DNA of 64,000 nt from assembly GCA_963920705.1 (NCBI GenBank), contig OY987236.1, positions 6,000,190 through 6,064,189 on the forward strand. Reading direction: 5' to 3'. A program made the position numbers and the translations under genes. Every line of letters starts with the position of its first letter. Position 1 is the first letter of the stretch. Shown one piece after another: positions 11,922 to 23,732 of the stretch. The notes beneath the pieces were generated by a model. The model was not told the DNA's origin. It saw only the letters and a program-made list of their open reading frames with translations, and did not search any database. The DNA comes from Odiellus spinosus. Lineage: Eukaryota > Arthropoda > Arachnida > Opiliones > Phalangiidae.

Positions 11922-14900
11922 TTATATTTCATGTTTTTTTTTTTTTTTTTTCATAATATAAAATAAACACAAATTTTTGAGATATTTGGAATTTCTCAGT
12001 TTACGCCTAGCAGCTGGGCCAAGCAGGGGGTAACATTTTTTTGGTATTTTTCCTTGATTTAGCCTTGGTTATACCCCCCCCCCTCCCTTTTTTTTCGTGT
12101 GCATCTTTTGTTATTTCCGAGAAACGCATAAATTATGGAAATAAAGGGAAAATCTCGGGAAAGATTACTTTTCTAAACAAAGATTCGGTCAAAAAAGAGT
12201 TTCACCTTTAGGTCGAATTCTTCCTTTAAAGGACGGTTATGAACCATTGGTTTAAAAACATCGTCTGCTAAAAGCACAGAACCAATCCGTGTGTTTATAA
12301 AATATGAGACTTTCTCTTTGTACACTTTTCATCTCAAGAGAGCATTGCCAATTTTCAACATACTATTCGTTCAAATTAAGGGTAAACAGATATGTTTCTT
12401 ATTTATTTAGTGATAGCTTTCATCCCGATGTCCATATAATATTGAATAGACTATAGCAATCAATCACATTGATACACAAAAGGGATTATGGGATGAAATT
12501 CCTAGTTTCGCTAACCTCTCTTGGGAACAATTATCAACTTACTTTATTAGTACGCACGAACCTAGCCTTAAAATCTCTGAATAATGAGGCGTTTTGCTTT
12601 GCTTTTGCTACCAAATTTAGGTGAAATAGAATAAGAAATACTTTCTCAGTCCGTAGCCTCTGGATATTCTATGCTATTTACTGTATATTTTTGGTATCTT
12701 ATCTTTTTTAAAAATTATATAATGGACCCTAACTGATAAAATTAAACATTAGGGGCCCCTGTGTAATGTCCTTGATATTTAATTTTAAAACTAAACTTGA
12801 CAACATTCTTTTAGGGTGTTTTAAAATCTTTAAAAATTTCTTAGGTTTACGTTATTATACCTAATTAATTTATAATTATATTAGGCCCAAAGGTATAAAA
12901 CACCACTTAACTAGTTTAGGCCTAGCAAATGAATTCATTCATATAAATTAGAACAGATATCATTGAGAACAGAGGCTCTCCTTGCCTTTGGTAATGGTCT
13001 AGTGTGAAAATGAAATTCCCCCTTTTCCCGCCAAAAAAGTATCTTTATTTATTTTCAGAAGTAGTTGGAAGCGAGAATATGCCATTGGCGGATTGATATA
13101 CAATGTTAAACCTAATACATGTTGTAAATAGTTTCGTATATTTATCATGGACTGGAGATTGTCGCCTAAAAACAGTCTTAAACTTCAGCACACTGTATTC
13201 AGGTGAAATTCAACTCTTTAGATTCGGTTTCTTAGAAGTGGAAGGGAGACAGGCTTTTTTCTAGAGTATTTTGTGACTGATTCGGGGCGTTCTTCTTGAA
13301 GTAGAGAGAGAGTGAAAGCTAAGATTTAAGGGGGAGGATCAGGTGAAGCAGTCAAGGCCAACCAGAAATTTCGTCACAGTGGTTTACTACTAGCTCAGTT
13401 GCCTATCGTGCTTCAACCCAAGCCTATGAGCGAAATTTTTGACCCATTTCTAACCAAAACTTTCGCTTGTTTTGTAAGCTCATAATACTTGGGGCCCGAA
13501 TAAGAGTAGGATTGCGTTCTATAGCAGCAGGTCCCTAACCCTTTGGAAATACATTTTCCAACTCTTCTGGTCCAACCTTGAAACGGTATGTTCTATAATT
13601 TATCTTTTATTTCGAGTTGTTTTTAGTTTTTACCAATAACGTTTCGCCACTAGAATTATTTTAATTTAGAATTGGCAAATAATTATGCAAAGAATAAACG
13701 TAATTTATTTTGTATATTATATCGTAGAAATTGCAACGATGGATTACATAACCTTATGGTTATTTAATCTATGTTGTAACTTTGTTGTGTTTTAGACGAG
13801 GTTTTAGACGAGAGGGCAGACACTTTTGAACTCGGGTTTACAAAATATTTCTCAAAGCTGAACTCCACTAGAGTACGAACTCAATGCAATTGCAATGTCA
13901 AAGCTGAACCGAAGTGTACACGAAGGGTCGGAAAATTCTCATATTAGTGTACTGGATTCTAGGATTTTGGGAGATTTAGAGATTTTAAAACTAATTTTGA
14001 GAGGGACTTCGGGATTTCAATTTTCCTTAAAGAAAGTTTAGTGATTTTGAATTTCGGCCAATCGGTACGCCATTTTAACAAGTGTCCTAAGACTTCTAGC
14101 CCTCGGGATTCGGGTGTACAGCTAATTCAAAGTGTCGGTTTTAAAGGAATAGAGCCCGAGAAAATCACGTTTTTGTTTACAATAGAGTAGTATCGTATCA
14201 ATGATAGCGATTTCCACTGGGCTCTCGATTTTCCGAGTGGAAAATTCACTAGCTCCTTCTCAGTGAGTTCGCTTCTAGAGCACCCATTACACTTCGCTAT
14301 TAACAGAAGTAAATAGAGAGAAGTAGGCATCCTAGTCCTTTTTGGGGAGACGTCACTTTTCTATTTTTTCGCGCCTTTTAATGTTTGCGCTCGTGGCGGG
14401 AAACCACGGATTAATACATGAAAAATAGCACGCGATTTCCCGCCAAAAGCTTAATTAGAAATTTGTACGAACGAGCTTGTTTTAAATTAGGTGCAAGTGA
14501 TGTCTCCTGTTAGTTAAAGGAGGGCTTTCCAATTCATCGTTTATTTTCTGTTATTAGCTTCCATTTGGGAGGCCAGATTTAACGTAGGCTCTTTACATTT
14601 CGTCTAAAATTCAACCCTGTAAAAGGTTCTTTACCTATTTCAAAAAATGGATTTGTCCATTGGGGCTATACAATTTTGAGTAGTTAGTGTTTCACGAAAT
14701 CTCGTCTACGCTCCAGTGGGCCAATTTCAAAAGATTACTCTTTTACGAAAAAGAAATAAAACTATCTATTAGTTGCGCTTAATCCTCCCTATCCTGTTTA
14801 TCTGTGTATTTCTTGAACAACCCCTTGATGGACTATTGACTTTTTGTCCGGACAGTGACATTAAAGAATTGTTTAGCTTAAATCTACATCATATAATTAT

Positions 14901-17619
14901 TATGGATAACTGACAGATGCGTTTTCTGAAATTTCAATCTCTCAAAAACTCATAGCCATTAGTAAAAGGGGGCACGTCCTGACCCACAATAATTTCTTAA
15001 TTACGAATCGTTAAATGATAATGTTTTCTAGCCGTCTTATCCCAGTTTTTAATCAGCCAGAAGATTGTCGGTGAAACTAATATGGGCTTCAATTTCGAAC
15101 CTGTTTCTAGCCTCAAAAATTCAGAAATTTTGTGGCATTACAAACCCCATTAAATTAAAGGGGTCGTGAATGTAATTGGTTTCAACTTTCGATTGTGAAA
15201 TATTTTCTTCGTTAGCTAGCTTTCGCGTATCCGACACTGTCTTCAGGATTCCTTTAATTTAAAACGTTTTTAACCCTCCCTCGATATTTTCCCGCCAAAA
15301 ATGAAACGTTAGAAACTTTCTAACTCCGTTATTACGTAATTGAGGCCGTAGCCTAAAACCTAGCTAGTCGAAAGCGCGTACTGAAAGTAAAAGTCATATT
15401 TTTATTCACTCCCTGTCACGTCCCATAATTCCTTTGGCCCCGTGACTTGGGAGAAAATATTTTATAAAGGTGTTTTATTATTCATTTTTATAAAAGTTTT
15501 TTATTTTAAGTCTGCCAAGGTTCCGCGGCATTATCCTAGCTAGTACTACCAAAGGGGGTTCCTATCTAGATCTGGTACTACGCTCCCCTTGTAGTTAGGC
15601 CTAACTGCGTCTTTTCCGGTTTGTGCAATTCTTTTAAATTTGTCACGCTGGGCATTTTTATCCGAATCGGTTCACCGGAAATAACGACTACCTGTATAGT
15701 TTAAAAATAAACACGTAGGAAAATGGTCTTCCCCGCGTGATTTAAAATTATCGCGCTTTGTTTCGGAAATTAGGGTTATGTTGGCTCTCAGTTTCTATTA
15801 GTTTTGTTCGCACTTCTTAAAATCTATAAAACCTATTAATCAGAACAAATTACTTATAGTAAGAGCGAGCAATATCATGAGGCGGGGAGGGGGTTGGGGA
15901 ATACGATTGAAAGAAGTAACTCGTTTAGGGTTGAGCCCAACTCTTTAACTTACGTCACAAAACGTTCATTAGTGTTGAAAAATAATGGAAACCGATGGAG
16001 AACTCGGGTGCATAACCAATTTAGTGTGAACATAAACTTTTATTCTCCTTTGAAGCGTTAAGACCACAGCACAAAAAAAAATAATATTCATTTTTTTTTT
16101 TTTTTTAATTTTTCATAATAAACTCTCGTACAAAACTATTCGGTAATATGGAAGAGTGGGTCAAGATTAGGCTTAAAGGGAAAGTGTCATTAAAATAAAC
16201 GTTTTGGATAACATCAGATTTTAGAAGAATTTTAGATTATAAAGTTTCAATCTCTAAAACTTTTTCCGGAATCTAAAATAAAATATATAAGTATATTTCC
16301 TGTTTATTTATGGTTGGATTTTGTGATAATTTGTCTCGTTTTAAAGCTCTCGATTAGTTTTATGTCAATATTTTAAATAGATAATATATACGATATATTT
16401 TAATTGGGTTCTGATTTTTGTCGTCATTAGTTTTTTAATTAATAATAATATTAATGTTTAATCGGGAACTTTGCGGAATATATATTCTTTTAAAGTTGAA
16501 ATGAATAAATAAATGTCCTGCCCAAAATGATATGGAAATATATCCTGTTCAAAAACTTACGACGTTTACTTACACTACCGGTCTTATGTCACCCCGTCTA
16601 TTGACTGTTATTTAATTCCAAAATTTAAGTCCGTAGTGTTTAATAGGCCATTCAATCTTTAGATACGGGCTAGTGAATAGTGGCGTTAGGTACTTTTATT
16701 ACAAGTTTATTTTGAAAAGTAAAAGTTATAGAAAACTCCCAAAAAAGGGTCTATACTTAACCGAATCTGAAAGCGAACCGTTTCTGATATAGGATTTTTT
16801 ATTCGCATGGCTAATTGTTGTATTAAGCTCTTACTTTAGTCCATCTCATTACCAGACATCAACTAGACTTTGAAACTATGAAACCTCTTTAAATTTACGA
16901 CCTTGTATCCAATTGGTAAAATATTTTATTTCTCAATGAAGCCTCAAAGTGGGACAAGATATAAAAGTATTTTTTTTTTTTTTTTGTTATTATTATTAAT
17001 TTTCCTGTCGCCAAAGAAATAATTTTTGAAGATAGAAGGGTTCAATAAGAACTCACAAAGCCGAAACTTTATGAGAAATTATTGGATATATATTATAATA
17101 ATTATAAGTTATGCTAAATTAGATTCGTTAGATTTAGGAAACCGCGCGTTTCCTACCGTCAATTATTTGTTATTGCATTATACGGCAATGCCCTTTGTTT
17201 AAATATTGAAATGGTTGTCAGCTGCGTAAAATGAATTATACAACCTACTTATAACCGAGTTAGTCGTAAATTAGCAGCCGAGTCAAGTCGGTGTAAGAGT
17301 ACAAAATTCTTCAAAGTTTTAATAACCGAAAAGTAAACTTTGTTTTCAACAGTATATATATTAAAACTAGCTTAGGAAATTCGAAACTCCGGAGACCCCT
17401 AGAAATTTGTTTGCCCCATTTAAAAAACTAAAAATCTATCTACAAATTCCTTCTTAACTCGTTAGCCTAATAGCCTTAATATATGAGAAAGAAAAATAAC
17501 TTCTTTTAAGAAAATTTTACTGGCGAAACGTGTAGAAAGTGGAATTGGTTTCGGATACTTTAAAACCGCAACCCAAAAAAATGAAATATTAACGTCTGAA
17601 ATTCAAAGTTTGGGCCAAG
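11922..17619. other. Gene-poor 5.7 kb stretch
   Basis: No exon here could be joined to a known protein, and the open frames are short and not protein-like. It holds homopolymer tracts (T near 11935 and 16090, C near 12080), a palindromic repeat family near 13810-14142 and a group of E2F-like motifs near 13024-15300. It separates the PRKDC stop from the next start codon, so untranslated exons and regulatory DNA of the 17620 gene could lie here. Confidence 0.6.
13810..14142. repeat. Dispersed repeat with inverted ends (possible MITE)
   Basis: The left part reads GCAGACACTTTTGAACTC and the right end reads GTGTACAGCTAATTCAAAG then TGTCGG, roughly its reverse complement. A related piece lies near 13870-13935 (CGAACTCAATGCAA, GTGTACACGAAGGGTCGG). 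Another, inverted, lies at about 4660-4725 in a PRKDC intron (TCCGACACTCTTGAATTCGC). No target-site duplication was identified. Confidence 0.5.
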
Positions 17620-19067
17620 ATGAGTCGGTTAGAGTTTCTTATGAGAGAGGGTATCAAAATCCCCGGAAAGAACAATGAAAAGATGGACCAAAGACCCGAG
17701 TGGTACGACGAAGACAAGTACGTCAGAGGGAAGAAAATCATTCGCAAGTACAATGTCGGGTAATTATCTTATTTTTATTCATTGTGTTTTACTGTATAGG
17801 TTTAACAGTATATGTAAGTTGTTTTGGAACCATTTGAACTCAAAAAGTACAAAAGGTTAAATTGCAACCAAAATTCTTGATTACAACTAACCCCCAAAGC
17901 TTGGAAAGTTTTGTGATAAATACAATGTATCTAAAATTAGTCGCATGGGGTTTATTCCAGAGCTTTACTATCAAGTACCTTGGGTCCGATTATCCTAAGT
18001 CAGTACGAACATTTGATGGAACCTTTGGTAGCCACTGGTAACTTGAACACTCTTGAAGCGGCCACTAATCGAGTGGCTAACACTTTTCAACACGTTTTGA
18101 AATGGATTGATGGGGATATGTTCGATCCAAAAGTAAGATTTTTAAGTTTATGTCAAACAATTAAAAGCTTTCTTCAAGAAGCTCTTGTTAAGCCTAATTA
18201 CGAGTTGTGTAATGTAATTTTTATCTTCAAAGGATCAGGCGTATCAATCGTTACTGAAAGTCCGTGGAATTCATCATCACATCGCCAAAAGGTTGAACGA
18301 AAGTAGACCTAATCGAGAAGATGGCGGAGTTTGGTTGTCGCAATTTGAAATGACTATCACCCTTTTCTCCAGTAATTTAATTTCATAAAAACTACGTAAA
18401 TCAAATTTTCTTTTGTTAACAGTCGGTCGTTTTCTTTCTGTTAAATAGTAACTGGACCAGTGTTTATCTACCCTAAAGAGATTGGTATTTACGCCACGGA
18501 TGAAGAACTTGAAGATGTTGCCTTCGTTTGGAGGGTAGTTGGTCGTCAACTAGGCATGATTGACGAGTTCAATCTTTGTCGTGGATCCATACAGGTAGTA
18601 AAATATGATTTTTAACCTTTAAGATCAAGAAAAACGTTAAAGGTTAAAAATAAGTCTAAAATACTTCAATGCTTTTTCAGGAAATTCAAAAACTGTGCCT
18701 AGACATCGTCGAAATCGCGAAACCTAGTTTACTAGCCCCTAAAGAAGAATACACTTTGTTGTTAAAGAACTCTATAACCGCGTTGAAACAGTTTTCGCTC
18801 TTTGTCGACTATTCCGCGCTCCTCAAATTTACCTACGATCTTATTGGACTGGATGTAAAAATTCCCATGAGCATGTACAGCAAAGTTTGTTACAGGGCGG
18901 CTAGAGATAACATCAAAATGATGCGATATTCCAAATTTCGCGACTCATTTACGCCCTGGTACAAGGGAAAAGTCATTGAATGGGTAAACGATTACCAGAA
19001 AAAACGTCTGCAAAAACCCAAAGTCTCCAAAGAAATTCCCACACAAACTGTAAAGGTTTCTGGTTAA
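17620..19067 (+). CDS. mpaB / rubber-oxygenase (DUF2236) family protein, 327 aa
   Basis: Exons 17620-17759, 17961-18132, 18233-18371, 18449-18594 and 18681-19067 join in phase to 327 codons plus TAA. The protein starts MSRLEFLMREGIKI. It carries the hallmarks of animal DUF2236 proteins: PEWYDEDKYVRGKK, LVATGNLNT, the histidine-rich VRGIHHHIAKRLNESR, VWLSQFEMTIT, then GPVFIYPKEIGIYATDEE, FVWRVVGRQLGMIDEFNLC and a basic tail. Fungal mpaB is an ER-bound oxygenase that cuts a prenyl side chain, and bacterial Lcp relatives bind heme through a histidine. The substrate of the animal proteins is not known to me. No clear signal peptide or membrane segment is visible. The start is the first ATG in frame; a 5' non-coding exon cannot be excluded. 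Confidence 0.82.
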
Positions 19068-19403
19068 AACCTTTTAGTTTAAACAAGAGTATGATGTTAA
19101 CTATTTTTCTAATGCTTTTCTAGCAAGTATTATATATAATTGTTAAATTTATATAATTAAAATGTATTTCAAACTTTGCTATAACAAACCACATGGGTTT
19201 TAGTGATTTAAAATGTGGTTCATTTTTTAGTTAAGAATGGGCCTCTCCGATTGGTCGAAATTCTAAGGTTTGGCCTAATATATGCCGCCATCTATCCGCA
19301 AACCCAAATTTTTCTGAAATAATGTTTTCAGTCGAGAATGGTCGGCATTGGGCTAATATGGGCAAATGTTTTCTTTAATTTAAATGTTTAGTTAGTTAAT
19401 GAG

Positions 19404-22400
19404 ATGGAAAGTAATTCGGTACATATGCCGGTGGTAAATCAACAAATAGTAGAAAATATAGTAAAACAATTAAAATCTCAAGGTATTTTTGATCAATTTC
19501 GCAAAGATTGCCTAGCCGATGTAGACACTAAGGTAAGCCTTGGTCTTTTCTTTTTACGGTTTTTAAACCTAACTTCAAAGCATGGACTAGAGTACTAGAC
19601 AGTGGAGTCGTGGATACTGTATGAAGGTGACAGACAGGTGTTAAATGGGCAGGTGTACTTGTTTACTATGGTCAGATAGTTTATAGTTGAAGGATTTTGG
19701 TATATCTGCAACGGAAGTGACTTTTGATAATGATGTCTGACCACCTGCGTTAAATTTCCCAAATTTTCCCACCTCTGATCCACTAATGTTTGTTATACTA
19801 GTGGTCTATGGTTTTTCATAAAATAGCCTTCTTATCAAAATCTTCGCCAAAGGGTAGAGGGATACGTCTCGAAATTCCTTTCCCAACAATCATGGAACTC
19901 ATCTATGAACAAAAATCAACTCAGAGATGAGTTGAGACGACAAATTAATGAGTACGACCTTGTTTTATTTTTTATAAATTATTATAAATAAATATTGTTA
20001 GTTATATCCTAAAAATTATCTAGATCTGGAATGCTTTCTATCGGTGTTGAACACGTAGTGGATCAAATTGTTAATTCCAAAGCCAATAGAGTTTTTCTAC
20101 CTCAAATTGAAATAGCGGCTCGGAGATATTTAGGACTAGATAAAAGCGAACCTATAAGCGAGGAGCCTGAATTTCCCAAAGATGAGAAGGACGGGGATAA
20201 AAACAAATCTCCCGAACATCGGGACTCTAATCAATCTGTTGAAAAAGGCAGATGCAGTCCGTTTAATAAAGACGTGCCTTATCAATTGAACGCTGATGAA
20301 AAAGCTCAAGACACCACTAACCCTATTGGTGACGTTTTTAAAGCTAAATAAGTTAACATATTTATTAAAAAAATTTATACCTTTGCATGTTTTTAAAATT
20401 ACAAGATTTCTATAATATTTAAAGTTAAATAATAATTTATAATTATAAGTCTAGATTTTAAATTGAGCAATATTTGGAATTAACTTTAAGTTTATTTATT
20501 AATTTAAATATACATTTTATGTAAGTTATTCTTTAAAATATTATGACATTTATTTACACTTTGCACAACCGCGATCAAGGAACCTATTTATTTAAAAGCA
20601 CTTTGAAACACAGAATTTTATTTAAAAAGTGTATAACATTATTGAAATTATAGCAATAACAAAAATATTTTTAAAATTTAATTAAAAATTTTATTAGACA
20701 AATTTAACAAAAACCAAGTCTTTATTTTTACTAAAACGCATGATATAGAACCTTTATTTTTGAAGGTTAGTTTTTGATACGCTAAAAGTAGTAAGTTCCT
20801 TAATCGTGGTGTATTACGCAAAACTTTACAGCCATTGTTGTTAGTAAAGATGACGAAGGTATCAAAGAACTCCCGAAGATTAAGGAACCTAAAGCTCTGA
20901 ATGATTACGACGATTATTCTATCTTGAACACGAGTCGTGAAACTGAAGTTTCAGTCAGCGGAGATGATGAGCTTTTACCACCAGGAGTTGATGTGGAACC
21001 TGTAAAAGAAAAGGAAATACCTGTTACTAAAGATCCATCAGAAGTTCAACAGGAGTTCAGTCAGTGCGATGACACAAGTAGTTCATTTAACAGCGAACCT
21101 CTCGTCATATACGATCCCCAAGAAAGTCAAGATAATTCTAGGGATGCCGGAGCTTCCGATACTCCGAAGGAAGAAGAGAAAATGGAAGTTGATAATCAAT
21201 CTAGTTCCGATACAAACTTACCGCAGCCTGGTGAAGACTCTGTTAAAGAAGAAGATAAGAAAGAAGAATCGAAAATTGAGCCTAAGGAGAATATTCTTCC
21301 AGAAACTAAGGAAGTTATTGAGGATTCTGAAGCTGAAATGGAGCCGAATGATTGTAAAAGTAGCGGAGATGCGGATGATAAGAAGTCTTTGGAGAGTGAA
21401 ATCAAGAAATTACTCGAATTGGGGGATAAAGAAAAATTGGAACAAGAAATTCGAAGGATATTGGAGATTCAAAGCAAGAAAATGGTTGAAAAGGAGCTTA
21501 AAAAGCGCGAATCAATGGAAGCAATGAAAAACAATAATTCGGTTAATGTCAGTATTGAAGAAGCTAAAATTTTGTCTTGCGAAAGTATGAGTCGATCAAA
21601 TTCTTCGACGGATTTGTCAAAGGATAAATCTTCCTCAAAGTCTGAGAAGGTTGAAAAATCAAAATCAGTCGAATCTACAGCTACTAGAAGCGAAGGTCTT
21701 AGCAGATCTAATTCCTCCTCAGAAATACCTAAGGAGAAACATTCGAGTAAATCCAAGTCAAGCAAACAGGATTCTACGTCAAAATCTTTGAAAGAAACTA
21801 AACTTCAATCGCGAGATAAAAGCAAGAAAGATCATGGCAAAAGTTCCAGCATCAGTTCTTCCAAATCAAATTCTTCTAAATACAAATCTGATTCTAAAAG
21901 AGACTCTAAGAGTATTGAGAAAAGTAAAAGCTCTAATAGTTCTAGCAGTGGAAGTTCTAAGAATAAAAGCTCTTCTTCGAGTTATACCTTGGCAAAACCA
22001 ATTTCAAAATCTACAAGCTTGGATAAAGATAAGAAAAGTAAAAGCAGCAGTTCTTCTAAAACTGACTCCAATTCAAAATCCGTAAAAACTGATAATCTGC
22101 AAGCATCGAAAGATAAAAGTGGTTCTAGTAAAAACACTCAGACGAAAACTATTGGTCAAAAATCATTTACCAAAGGAACATCGAGTTCAAAACTGAAAGA
22201 AAATGACAAAGACAGCTCAAAGACACCAAAAAATAAAGAAATTGAACAAAATGAAGATCACATTTTCAAGTCACCCGACATCAACGTAGTGGAGAAAAAA
22301 AATGTTGAATTTGAAAGTAGCGAGACTGATGATGTTAGTATTTTATTCTCAGTGTCACTTCGAGGAAATCTTACATCAATTTCTAATTTTAGGATTTCAT

Positions 22401-23732
22401 CCGCTCTTTAAATAACAACAAAAAACCTGAAGATCTACGCGAAGAGGATAAGAAATCTGATCTCTCAGTCAGTTCAGTTCATACGAGCGATCTATCATCA
22501 TTCGATGATGAAATTAGCCTCTCATCGAGTGATGAGATGAAAACAGTTGCCATACCCTCTCCTGTAAAAGAAGTCAAGAAAATTCCACTTAAAGATAGTA
22601 ATTATGTTTCAGAATTAGTCTCAATTCTTATTTTTAGATGAAATAAAGCTTAAATATGGGTTTATATTTATAGTTAAAGAAATAACATCAACTATAAAAG
22701 AAAAAGGTTCGGGAAGAAGCACACCCGTATCTTTAGAAGAAACTGAAGAGCCAAAGAAAAAGAAATTGAAGGTGCTGAAATTGTAAACTTTCGAAATATA
22801 ATCTTTTTATTTAAGTTTGTACGCTTATATTATTTTTAATTTATTGTTGCTTAGGTCAAAAATGATCCTTTGCCAAGCGTGGATGAATCAAGCTCTTCTC
22901 AAAAAGAGGATTTAACATCAGGTAATTATAAGTATTTTTACTTTTGAAATTTGAAATCCTTTTTAAACCTTTAGGGAGAAGATTGGTGTTTGATCTTGAA
23001 GCTATTGCTAATTTTAATCATTTGCTTCAAACAGAAACCCAAACTTCAGATGATGATAAATGTCGAACTGGAATTCGATCAGGACTTCGAAGGCAGCGTA
23101 AAATCAACCCCAAATACGCTTCTGACGAATACTCTTCAATTTTCAATAAAACGAGGAAAGAGAGAAAATCTGTGGATGAAACAAAACCAAGTAAATTACA
23201 ATCGGAGGCAGCTGAACCCAAGAAAAGGCCTTATTCGAGGACAATGGACCGTAAATCTTCCAAAGGAGATTCGGAGGGCGAAACACCATCAAAGTCGGCG
23301 AAAATTGAATCAAATCGAGGCTCTAGAGGTAGAAATAGCAGGTCTTAAGGGTTGGCAGTTTCACTTTATTTGTCACAAAATGTTTATACACGATGGAATT
23401 TAGTTTTAAAAACGCTTCCTAAAATTCCTAAAAATAATTAGTGAAATTTGCACCCGTGTAAAGAAAATTTATTTTTTTCTATAAATTCTAAATTGAGTAA
23501 TTAATAATGAAGTTCAGGCGTGTAATTATATAAAATACGATTGTGAATAAATTTTAAGGCAAGAATTTTATTATTTTATGTTGAAAATGTGTTGTTTTAG
23601 CCATTTTGTAAATTACACTTTTTACGAGCCTCCATTACGCTCTTAACATTTTCATTCCTTTATTTTCAAAATTTAGATAAAAACTTTGCAATTATATCTA
23701 CAGACGAAAGTGAAAGCGAAGATTCAAACTGA
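19404..23732 (+). CDS. BOD1L1: BOD1L1-like protein with COMPASS Shg1 domain (934 or 937 aa)
   Basis: Exons 19404-19532, 19827-19951, 20024-20328, 20832-22333, 22393-22597, 22674-22771, 22855-22921 and 22975-23348 give 934 codons plus stop. The N-terminus (KSQGIFDQFRKDCLADVDTK, PSYQNLRQRVEGYVSKF, NKNQLRDELRRQI, ESGMLSIGVEHVVDQIV) is the Shg1/BOD1 fold. Then comes a long Ser/Lys/Glu-rich disordered region and the BOD1L1-specific motif SVSSVHTSDLSSFDDE. BOD1 proteins inhibit PP2A-B56 at kinetochores; BOD1L1 protects stalled replication forks and associates with SET1A. The donor at 22772 (GTGCTG) is weak, and failing to splice there would end the protein at 22785. Two alternative 3' ends are described under findings. 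The shorter BOD1 is excluded by the long tail. Confidence 0.9.

Noticed and set aside
14127-14330. 67-codon minus-strand frame in the gene-poor stretch
   Set aside because: No homology, no splice context, and overlap with a repeat edge.
20924-22411. Treating the long serine-rich frame as a separate gene
   Set aside because: An acceptor at 20831 joins it in phase to the Shg1-domain exons, and its end carries the BOD1L1 motif SVHTSDLSSF in the next exon.
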